Positions 1-6,039 of a stretch of 6,119 bases of DNA are shown in pieces. The translations under genes and the position numbers were made by a program. The DNA comes from Clostridiales bacterium (GTDB taxonomy: Bacteria; Bacillota; Clostridia; Christensenellales; Aristaeellaceae). The notes under the pieces were generated by a model. The model was not told the origin of the DNA. It saw nothing but the letters and a program-made list of their open reading frames with translations, and ran no database searches. The stretch is from contig SFJH01000058.1 of the NCBI GenBank assembly GCA_004555155.1, positions 1 to 6,119 of the forward strand. The letters are read 5' to 3'. How positions within the stretch are numbered: the stretch's first letter is position 1; the number at the start of each line of letters is the position of its first letter.

Positions 1-38
1 CTTTTTTCCGTTTACGAGTGTCCCGGACGAGGCGTCTC

Positions 39-83
39 CTTGCGTCCTGTCAAAATCGCTTCCGCTCTTTGACTGGACGCAAG
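39..83. other. Strong stem-loop
   Basis: CTTGCGTCC (39-47) pairs perfectly with GGACGCAAG (75-83). After a single T-T mismatch the stem continues with GTCAAA (49-54) against TTTGAC (68-73), which leaves a 13-base loop. The stem is 15 pairs with one mismatch. Neither side has a clear U-run, so it is not a textbook terminator. It could be a processed 3' end structure, a transcription pause, or the end of an unrecognised small element. Confidence 0.6.
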
Positions 84-141
84 ATTGACGCTTGATTAGT
101 CGCCCGCCCGACCCCACGCAGGGAGCTTGCTGCAATATTCG

Positions 142-184
142 ACCGGCCCGTCACGCTGCGTTCTTTGCAGTCGGGCGGGCCGGT
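142..184 (+). terminator. Possible terminator hairpin, plus strand
   Basis: ACCGGCCCG (142-150) pairs with CGGGCCGGT (176-184), with an inner CTGC (156-159) / GCAG (167-170) stem. The plus strand continues as TTTCTATTC, a weak pyrimidine tail. A competing inverted repeat exists: GCCCGCCCGAC (102-112) with GTCGGGCGGGC (170-180), 57 bases apart. The two foldings share bases and exclude each other, as in an attenuator, but no gene on this strand follows closely, so a terminator for something left of the window is the simpler reading. Confidence 0.35.
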
Positions 185-200
185 TTCTATTCTGGCGTTC

Positions 201-483
201 TTCAGCGTACCACGAGCCGCAGGGGCGCCGCCCCTGCACCCTGCCAGAGGGGATGATCCCCTCTGGACTCCTTCTCTTGCTGCCGCGGTTTCTACTCCAT
301 CTTTCATCAGCGTTACACGAGCTGCAGGGGCGCTGCCCCTGCACCCTGCCAGAGGGGATGATCCCCTCTGGACTCCTTCTCTCGCTGCCGCCGTTTCTAC
401 TCCATCTTCCTTCAGCGTACCACGAGCTGCAGGGGCGCAGTCTCCGGACTCCTTCTCTTGCTGCCGCCGTTTCTACTCCATCT
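201..483. repeat. Tandem array of three palindrome-bearing ~105-base units
   Basis: There are three direct copies: 201-302, 303-407 and 408-483. The core GCAGGGGC recurs at 219, 324 and 429, an exact 105-base period. Each full unit has two palindromes, one with 8-base arms GCAGGGGC/GCCCCTGC (219-237, 324-342) and one with CCAGAGGGGAT/ATCCCCTCTGG (244-266, 349-371). The units end in TTTCTACTCCATCT. The third unit is 29 bases shorter and has lost the right arm of palindrome 1 and nearly all of palindrome 2. A degraded unit tail seems to precede the array at 182-200. From memory, similar GC-rich palindromic repeats occur between genes in gut Clostridia; this was not checked. Confidence 0.85.
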
Positions 484-487
484 CTTC

Positions 488-1357
488 TCAATACATCCCC
501 ATCTCGTGCAGCTTGCTCAGCTCCCGGATGACCTTGGGACGATCCTCCTGATACGTCACTCCAAACCATCTGGCTCCGGTCGGCAGCACCTTCACGCTCA
601 GCTCGCCGTCCTTCACCATCTCATCTACCGCCACCGGCAGCAGATATTCGCTCGTCACGTCCCCTTCCTCCATCTCCCTCACAAACCGCTCAAACCTCGT
701 CTCCAGCTTCCCGAAAATCTCCCTCCCGAATCCCCAGAAGTTCATCGACACCGGGCTCTCCGGATCCAGCTCCTCGCCGTTCTCCTCGTTCAAAATCCGC
801 CCGTCTCCATCAATCCCAATCCGCTTCACCTCGCGCACCCCGGTCAGCCATCCGTCTTCCACCCGACAGATTCCCCTCGTCACCGTTCCGTGCGCGCTCA
901 CCGTATTCTTTAGCCGATATCCCATCATACCGGCCGCGCCGTGCGGATCCTCCAGAAACGCGTGCATCTGCGCAAACGATTCCACGCCGTAATAGTCGTC
1001 CGCATTGATCACCGCGAACGGCTCCTCCACCTGCGCCCTCGCGCACAGCACCGCGTGAACCGTGCCGTAGGGCTTCACCCGCCCCGCCGGCACGCCGCCC
1101 GGCACCGTGGAAAAATCCTGAAACGCGTACCGCACGTCGATCCTGTTTTCGTATTTTTTCCCGCAGATTTCCCCCATCCGCTCCTGCATCTCAGGCTTGA
1201 TGATGAAGACCACCTTGGTAAATCCCGCGCGTATCGCGTCCATGATCGAGTATTCCATCAGAATCTCGCCGTGCGGGCCCATGCCGTCGATCTGCTTGTT
1301 GCCGCCATAGCGCGACGCCATGCCAGCCGCCATGATGACCAGCGCCGTCCTGCTCAT
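488..1357 (-). CDS. Nucleotidyltransferase, NDP-sugar pyrophosphorylase type
   Basis: This predicted cytoplasmic enzyme of 289 residues should transfer a nucleoside monophosphate from an NTP to a phosphorylated sugar or similar acceptor, releasing pyrophosphate. It has the N-terminal Rossmann-like nucleotide-binding start LVIMAAGMASRYGGNKQ (residues 6-22), a variant of the G-x-G-T/S-R loop of this superfamily. KPYGTVHAVLCA (95-106) probably contacts the base, and INADDYYG (117-124) carries the metal-binding Asp. SMNFWGF (204-210) and the C-terminal VTYQEDRP are also typical of bacterial relatives. The start at 1357 was chosen because AGGAGG at 1371-1366 lies 8 bases before it; the longer frame running back to 1450 lies inside dut. 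It is the second gene of an operon: the dut stop is 13 bases upstream and its last base is the first base of this ribosome binding site. The sugar substrate cannot be told. Confidence 0.85.
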   Translation of the reverse strand: MSRTALVIMAAGMASRYGGNKQIDGMGPHGEILMEYSIMDAIRAGFTKVVFIIKPEMQERMGEICGKKYENRIDVRYAFQDFSTVPGGVPAGRVKPYGTVHAVLCARAQVEEPFAVINADDYYGVESFAQMHAFLEDPHGAAGMMGYRLKNTVSAHGTVTRGICRVEDGWLTGVREVKRIGIDGDGRILNEENGEELDPESPVSMNFWGFGREIFGKLETRFERFVREMEEGDVTSEYLLPVAVDEMVKDGELSVKVLPTGARWFGVTYQEDRPKVIRELSKLHEMGMY

Positions 1358-1370
1358 CGTCCGATCCTCC

Positions 1371-1862
1371 TCATTTGTGATCCGTGCTGCCGAAGCCGCC
1401 CTCCCTTTGCGCGTCCGCGCCGTCGTCTTTCGTAATGCCATAGGGCACAAACACGCCCTGCGCCACCGCGTCTCCCGCGCCGATCCTCAGCGTCCGGCCG
1501 TCCCGGGAGTCGTTCGTGAGCTTCAGCATGATGTGGCCCTCGTTTTTCGCTTCATAGTAGTCCGAGTCGATCACGCCCACCGTGTTGTTCAGCTGCAGCC
1601 GGTATTTGAACCCCAGCCCGCTGCGCGGAAACATCAGAAGCACCCAGCCCTCGTCCATCCGTGCCCGCACCCCTGTGGGCAGCAGGATGCTCTCGCCGGG
1701 CTTCAGCTCAAATCCGGCGGGGGCGTAGAAGTCGTACCCCGCCGAGCCCCGCGTCGCACGGCGCGGCAGCCGGATCGATTCCGGCGCTGCGCCCAGCGCT
1801 TCCGGCCAGTCGCTTTCCAGCTGTTCGCGGCTCACCGCGTAGAATTCTGCCATTCGATTCAT
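1371..1862 (-). CDS. dut: dUTP diphosphatase (dUTPase)
   Basis: The enzyme hydrolyses dUTP to dUMP and pyrophosphate, keeping uracil out of DNA and supplying dUMP for thymidylate synthesis; family members are usually homotrimers in the cytoplasm. All five trimeric-dUTPase motifs are present in the 163-residue product: GSAGYDFYA (39-47), PRSGLG (79-84), NTVGVIDSDYY (93-103, with the catalytic Asp region), GDAVAQGVF (130-138) and the C-terminal lid REGGFGSTDHK (153-163). The start at 1862 (MNRMAEFY) is preferred because GAGGG (1875-1871) lies 8 bases upstream and the N-terminus fits clostridial homologues as I remember them. An ATG at 1877 with AGGG 5 bases upstream is the alternative. It is the first gene of a minus-strand operon with the nucleotidyltransferase, and its promoter is at 1933-1961, divergent from ftsH. 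The motifs are intact, so it is probably active. Confidence 0.93.
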   Translation of the reverse strand: MNRMAEFYAVSREQLESDWPEALGAAPESIRLPRRATRGSAGYDFYAPAGFELKPGESILLPTGVRARMDEGWVLLMFPRSGLGFKYRLQLNNTVGVIDSDYYEAKNEGHIMLKLTNDSRDGRTLRIGAGDAVAQGVFVPYGITKDDGADAQREGGFGSTDHK

Positions 1863-1932
1863 CCCGTTTTCCCTCATGCTTTCCCTGCGTTTTTGCCGCG
1901 CTGCGCTACCATGGGTACGCGCATCCCTTCTC

Positions 1933-1961
1933 ATTATACACGCCCTGCCGACGGCGGTCAA
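1933..1961 (-). promoter_or_regulatory. Promoter of the dut-nucleotidyltransferase operon
   Basis: On the minus strand, TTGACC (1961-1956) and TATAAT (1938-1933) are 17 bases apart, a near-consensus housekeeping sigma promoter. Transcription would begin around 1926, leaving a leader of about 50-65 bases before dut. This also argues against dut starting at 1961, which is upstream of the predicted transcript start. Confidence 0.75.
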
Positions 1962-2029
1962 GCATCTGGCGCACCCGGGACGTTTTTTTGTTAAAATTCC
2001 GTTTTGTTTCTACTTTATTCATAATCACT

Positions 2030-2038
2030 TGATATAAT
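2030..2038 (+). promoter_or_regulatory. Extended -10 promoter of ftsH
   Basis: TGA-TATAAT (2030-2038) is a perfect extended -10 element. No good -35 lies 16-18 bases upstream (the best is TACTTT at 2011-2016), which fits extended -10 promoters that do without it. A second TATAAT at 2044-2049 also lacks a correctly spaced -35. The leader before the TTG start would be about 35 bases. The stretch upstream (1983-2035) is AT-rich and could help RNA polymerase bind. Confidence 0.6.
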
Positions 2039-2080
2039 GCTTCTATAATAGGCTCTACGGAATGGAAAGGAGAAACAGAT

Positions 2081-3949
<1,869 letters not shown>

Positions 3950-3959
3950 ACAACGGCAA

Positions 3960-3989
3960 GGCCCGCACGAAACCGTGCGGGCCATTTTT
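3960..3989 (+). terminator. Intrinsic terminator of ftsH
   Basis: GGCCCGCACG (3960-3969) and CGTGCGGGCC (3974-3983) form a perfect 10-pair stem with an AAAC loop, followed by ATTTTTATT on the plus strand. It begins 11 bases after the ftsH stop. The convergent SH3 gene ends at 4013, so the hairpin may also slow minus-strand transcription, but that side has no U-run. Confidence 0.92.
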
Positions 3990-4012
3990 ATTCTGATTTC
4001 CGCTGCGCTCGA

Positions 4013-4735
4013 TCAGCCGGTGTAGGTATTCCAATCCAGCGACGTCACAACGCCGCCCTGCACCCACACATTGATGCAGGAATCATAGCCTTCAATATCG
4101 ATGATGGAGTTCTCATCGGCGCGATGCTCGAACACCACCACGTCCGACCGCTCCATATACAACTCAAGTCCCGCCTGAAGCATCAGCGCCTTGGCGTACT
4201 CGATCTTCATGCCCACCTGCACGCCGAACAGGGAATAGCCCGGGCCGGTCAGCTCGATATACTCCACGCTTCCCCAGCCGCCCAGAATCAGACTGTCGTT
4301 CGAATACTGATACGGCGCTTCGCTGGAGACCTCCTGATAATTGACCAGCCCGACCTCCGCCGCAGCCTCCTCGAGCGGCTTGACATAGTATCCGGAAACC
4401 TCCTCCACCTCCACGTTGAGATTGACGACGGGCGGCAGCGTAGGTTTCAGCGGCGCGGGAGTCATAAAGGTCGTTTCCTCAATCAGCGTGCTGTATCTGG
4501 ACGACACCCAGACCTCCATCCCCTTGAAGCGAACCTTGTACCAGTCCACGCCGCGATTGTCCTGGAACGTCTCTCCGAGATATTCCATCTCCGTGCCCGA
4601 ACCCACGGAATCCACCACGTTATAGCTCAATCCCGGACCCGTGCGCAAATTCACGTTTCCAGTCGTGCGAACCTCCGCCGAAGCCGCCGCGCAGAGCAGC
4701 ATCAGCGCCATTGCGATTCCCAGTATCCGCCGCAT
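4013..4735 (-). CDS. Secreted SH3-domain protein with an unassigned C-terminal domain
   Basis: This predicted exported protein of 240 residues has an Arg-Arg start, a hydrophobic core and an AAASA cleavage site after residue 20. The bases for a lipobox are missing (Leu precedes the only Cys), so it should be released or wall-associated rather than a lipoprotein. Residues about 22-87 are a bacterial SH3 domain, with VNLRTGPGLSYNVV (28-41) and DWYKVRF (64-70), a fold that often binds peptidoglycan. A Pro/Thr-rich linker (about 91-105) leads to a domain of about 130 residues that I do not recognise; GVQVGMKIEYAKALM (161-175) faintly recalls SmpA/OmlA-like modules. The ATG at 4735 is preferred because AAGGAG (4750-4745) lies 9 bases upstream; the in-frame ATG at 4741 would leave only 3. 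It has its own promoter, lies downstream of the 5S terminator, and converges on ftsH. Confidence 0.82.
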   Translation of the reverse strand: MRRILGIAMALMLLCAAASAEVRTTGNVNLRTGPGLSYNVVDSVGSGTEMEYLGETFQDNRGVDWYKVRFKGMEVWVSSRYSTLIEETTFMTPAPLKPTLPPVVNLNVEVEEVSGYYVKPLEEAAAEVGLVNYQEVSSEAPYQYSNDSLILGGWGSVEYIELTGPGYSLFGVQVGMKIEYAKALMLQAGLELYMERSDVVVFEHRADENSIIDIEGYDSCINVWVQGGVVTSLDWNTYTG

Positions 4736-4773
4736 ATCCATCCTCTCCTTTGCATCGGTGGGTATTTGCTGTT

Positions 4774-4802
4774 ATCATACCACAGCCGCCAGCCATTGTA
4801 AA
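4774..4802 (-). promoter_or_regulatory. Promoter of the SH3-domain gene
   Basis: On the minus strand, TTTACA (4802-4797) and TATGAT (4779-4774) are 17 bases apart, with TGG just before the -10 giving an extended -10. It starts 18 bases past the end of the 5S terminator, so the gene is expressed separately from 5S, with possible read-through from it. Confidence 0.7.
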
Positions 4803-4819
4803 GCCGAAATTTGACCGCG

Positions 4820-4852
4820 AAAGAAAAGGACGCCTCTCAACGAAGCGTCCTT
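4820..4852 (-). terminator. Intrinsic terminator of 5S rRNA copy 1
   Basis: On the minus strand, AAGGACGC (4852-4845) pairs with GCGTCCTT (4833-4826) around an 11-base loop, followed by TTCTTT. It begins 8 bases after the 5S 3' end. The stem sequence is shared with the terminator of the second 5S copy, while the loop is different. Confidence 0.9.
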
Positions 4853-4860
4853 GAATGGAA

Positions 4861-4976
4861 TCCGGCGACGACCTGCTCTCCCGGGCCGTTTCCAGCCAAG
4901 TACCATCAGCGCGCTGAAGCTTAACTTCTGTGTTCGGTATGGGAACAGGTGGATCCTTCAGGCTATAGTCACCGGA
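4861..4976 (-). rRNA. rrf: 5S ribosomal RNA, copy 1 (stand-alone)
   Basis: This is 5S rRNA of the large ribosomal subunit. The minus strand reads through the hallmark segments CCGAACACAGAAGTTAAG (4937-4920) and GATGGTACTTGG (4907-4896), with GGGAGAGCAGGTC near the 3' end. The ends pair perfectly: TCCGGTGAC (4976-4968) with GTCGCCGGA (4869-4861), one pair being G-U, giving helix I and a 116-base RNA, a normal length. It is not part of a 16S-23S-5S operon here: a consensus promoter lies just upstream and a protein gene on the other strand lies beyond that. It differs from copy 2 at four of the 80 comparable bases, and at three of these copy 2 has the usual base. Confidence 0.96.
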
Positions 4977-4990
4977 AATCGAACAAAGGG

Positions 4991-5019
4991 ATTATATCAT
5001 GAATTTCCGCTCTTGTCAA
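4991..5019 (-). promoter_or_regulatory. Perfect consensus promoter of 5S copy 1
   Basis: On the minus strand, TTGACA (5019-5014) and TATAAT (4996-4991) are exactly 17 bases apart, with TGA before the -10 making an extended -10. Transcription should start near 4984, about 8 bases before the mature 5S 5' end. Its -35 box overlaps that of the divergent phosphatase promoter. Confidence 0.9.
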
Positions 5020-5041
5020 TTCCCGGATATCGTGTTACAAT
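5013..5041 (+). promoter_or_regulatory. Promoter of the histidine phosphatase gene
   Basis: TTGTCA (5013-5018) and TACAAT (5036-5041) are 17 bases apart, with TGT before the -10 (an extended -10 match). The leader would be about 25 bases. The -35 lies on the same TTGTCAA as the -35 of the 5S promoter on the other strand. Confidence 0.7.
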
Positions 5042-5071
5042 CCTTTTACCGAAAATGGGAGGCTGACGAAC

Positions 5072-5635
5072 ATGAATCTATATCTCGTGCGCCACGGTCA
5101 GAGCGTGCCCAATCTGGAGAACCGGCACAGCGGATGGACGCAGCTGCCGCTGACGGCCCAGGGGCTGGCCGACGCCCGGCGCGCCGGCCAGCAGCTCCGG
5201 GGCATATCCTTCGACCGGATTTATTCCAGTGATCTCCGCCGCGCGATCCAGACGGCGCAGACGGCGCTGCCCGGCTGCGAGCCGACGCAGCTGCCGCTGC
5301 TGCGCGAGCGCAATGTCGGCGTTCTGACCGAGCGTTACATTCCCGACTGCTATGCCGAATACGGCGACAAGTACGTCCAGTGCCGCGCGACGATGGACTT
5401 CACCCCTTTTGGCGGCGAGAACGCGGAGCATCTGCGCGCACGCGCTGCCGAATTTCTTCATCTTCTTGAATCCGACCCCTGTGAAAACGCGGTCGCCTTC
5501 ACCCACGCCGGCTTCATCAGTGCGCTTCTGGAGACGGTACTTGACGTGCGCCTGGATCTTGCCCGCATACGCATCCCGAACGCCTGCGTTATCCGCTTCG
5601 CCCTCTCCGAAACCCGCTGGCAATACATCCTCTAG
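5072..5635 (+). CDS. Histidine phosphatase family protein (phosphoglycerate mutase-like)
   Basis: This cytoplasmic phosphatase of the histidine phosphatase superfamily works through a phosphohistidine intermediate. In 187 residues it shows the catalytic LVRHGQS (5-11, with H8 as nucleophile), a second phosphate-binding Arg in SSDLRRAIQTA (52-62, R57), the acid residue E79 in LRERNVG, and the second catalytic His in FTHAGF (143-148, H145). The length fits the small broad-specificity phosphatases (the CobC/GpmB-like group) rather than the roughly 230-250 residue glycolytic phosphoglycerate mutase, so the substrate is unknown. GGGAGG (5057-5062) lies 9 bases before the ATG. It sits between two 5S genes on the opposite strand, with no co-transcribed partner, and its promoter shares a -35 region with the 5S promoter. 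A GC-rich repeat starts 7 bases after its stop. Confidence 0.9.
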   Translation: MNLYLVRHGQSVPNLENRHSGWTQLPLTAQGLADARRAGQQLRGISFDRIYSSDLRRAIQTAQTALPGCEPTQLPLLRERNVGVLTERYIPDCYAEYGDKYVQCRATMDFTPFGGENAEHLRARAAEFLHLLESDPCENAVAFTHAGFISALLETVLDVRLDLARIRIPNACVIRFALSETRWQYIL

Positions 5636-5641
5636 CGGGCA

Positions 5642-5698
5642 GGGCCCGCGGCCACTTGCTGCCGCGGCGGGCGGGGCCCGCAGCCACTTGCTGCCGCG
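5642..5698. repeat. GC-rich tandem repeat, two 25-base copies at a 32-base period
   Basis: Copies at 5642-5666 and 5674-5698 differ only at position 9 (G or A). Each begins GGGCCCGC and ends CTTGCTGCCGCG. That 12-base end also occurs once exactly in the left array (276-287), which suggests related repeat families. The repeat begins 7 bases after the phosphatase stop codon. Confidence 0.8.
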
Positions 5699-5708
5699 TT
5701 TATGTGAC

Positions 5709-5742
5709 GGATTCTTCGGCGCTGTGGTAGCGCCTTGAATCC
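5709..5742. other. Stem-loop in the phosphatase 3' region
   Basis: GGATTC (5709-5714) and GGCGCT (5718-5723) pair with AGCGCC (5729-5734) and GAATCC (5737-5742), separated by a 3/2-base internal loop, with a GTGGT apical loop. There is no U-run on either side, so its role is unclear. It may fold in the 3' untranslated part of the phosphatase mRNA. Confidence 0.5.
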
Positions 5743-5780
5743 TTCGTTGGTTCTTGCAGCCGCACATCCTTCAAGCCGAC

Positions 5781-5815
5781 GACCTTGACGGCCACTGATT
5801 CAAGCCGTCAAGGTC
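5781..5815 (+). terminator. Probable terminator of the phosphatase gene
   Basis: GACCTTGACGGC (5781-5792) and GCCGTCAAGGTC (5804-5815) form a perfect 12-pair stem with an 11-base loop. TGGGTTTGTT follows on the plus strand, a poor U-run, so termination may be partial. It lies about 145 bases after the phosphatase stop, and no closer terminator is visible. Confidence 0.5.
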
Positions 5816-5998
5816 TGGGTTTGTTCCGGGAGCGGAGAGCGCTTAGAGAGAGGCTGTTCTGACTCCAGCCGATTTTGTCTCGCACAAATGTTTCAAAGAA
5901 TTGAACGCCCTGTTTGCGCTCCAGATTCGTTGGGATTCCGGCCCGGATGATGTTCGCCCGTCAGAATCCTGCGGATACTGTAAGCTACTTAAACACGC
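5816..5998. other. Right intergenic region, nothing recognised
   Basis: This is the rest of the roughly 400 bases between the phosphatase stop and the second 5S gene. I see no gene with a start and ribosome binding site, no tRNA, and no convincing promoter. A weak stem GGCTG/CAGCC (about 5852-5870) is present. It is downstream of the second 5S terminator on the minus strand, so transcription from both sides should have ended. Confidence 0.6.
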
Positions 5999-6031
5999 AA
6001 AGAAAAGGACGCTTCATTTTGAAGCGTCCTT
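5999..6031 (-). terminator. Intrinsic terminator of 5S rRNA copy 2
   Basis: AAGGACGCTTCA (6031-6020 on the minus strand) pairs with TGAAGCGTCCTT (6016-6005), a perfect 12-pair stem with a 3-base loop, followed by TTCTTT. It shares its outer eight pairs with the terminator of copy 1 and is the stronger of the two. Confidence 0.92.
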
Positions 6032-6039
6032 GAATTGAA

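Larger units (their letters stand above)
1..487. other. Left intergenic region, no convincing gene
   Basis: This stretch holds hairpins and repeats but no gene I can support. Open frames cross it on both strands. They run through the tandem repeats, have no good ribosome binding site, and use low-complexity Arg/Gly/Ser-rich or Leu/Pro/Ser-rich translations that simply mirror the repeat. The left part (1-184) carries two stem-loops and the right part (about 182-483) carries the repeat array. It lies 3' of the nucleotidyltransferase gene, so it probably also holds that operon's transcription end. Confidence 0.7.

Noticed and set aside
201..483. CRISPR array
   Set aside because: The units are about 105 bases, directly adjacent without unique spacers, and contain two palindromes each. 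No cas genes are nearby.
50..569. Overlapping open frames on both strands through the left repeat array
   Set aside because: The translations repeat with the 105-base unit, lack ribosome binding sites, and one runs into the 3' end of the nucleotidyltransferase gene in another frame. They are open because the repeat has no stops.
1863..1961. Longer dut start at 1961
   Set aside because: It lies upstream of the predicted transcription start near 1926, on top of the promoter's -35 box, and adds residues absent from the dUTPase family.
4736..4741. Start of the SH3 gene at the ATG at 4741
   Set aside because: The ribosome binding site would be only 3 bases away. The ATG at 4735 has 9 bases and still gives a full signal peptide.
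4851..5066. A 71-codon plus-strand open frame
   Set aside because: It is antisense to the 5S rRNA gene and runs over the two promoters, with no ribosome binding site.
5072..5635. Glycolytic phosphoglycerate mutase (gpmA)
   Set aside because: At 187 residues it is too short for the glycolytic enzyme, and the region around E79 does not give the usual mutase signature. Only superfamily membership is supported.
5811..5960. A 50-codon minus-strand open stretch with protein-like composition (contains FFETFVRDKIGW)
   Set aside because: It has no ATG and no ribosome binding site, stop codons bound it on both sides, and 50 open codons are expected by chance fairly often. A gene remnant cannot be excluded, but nothing supports it.
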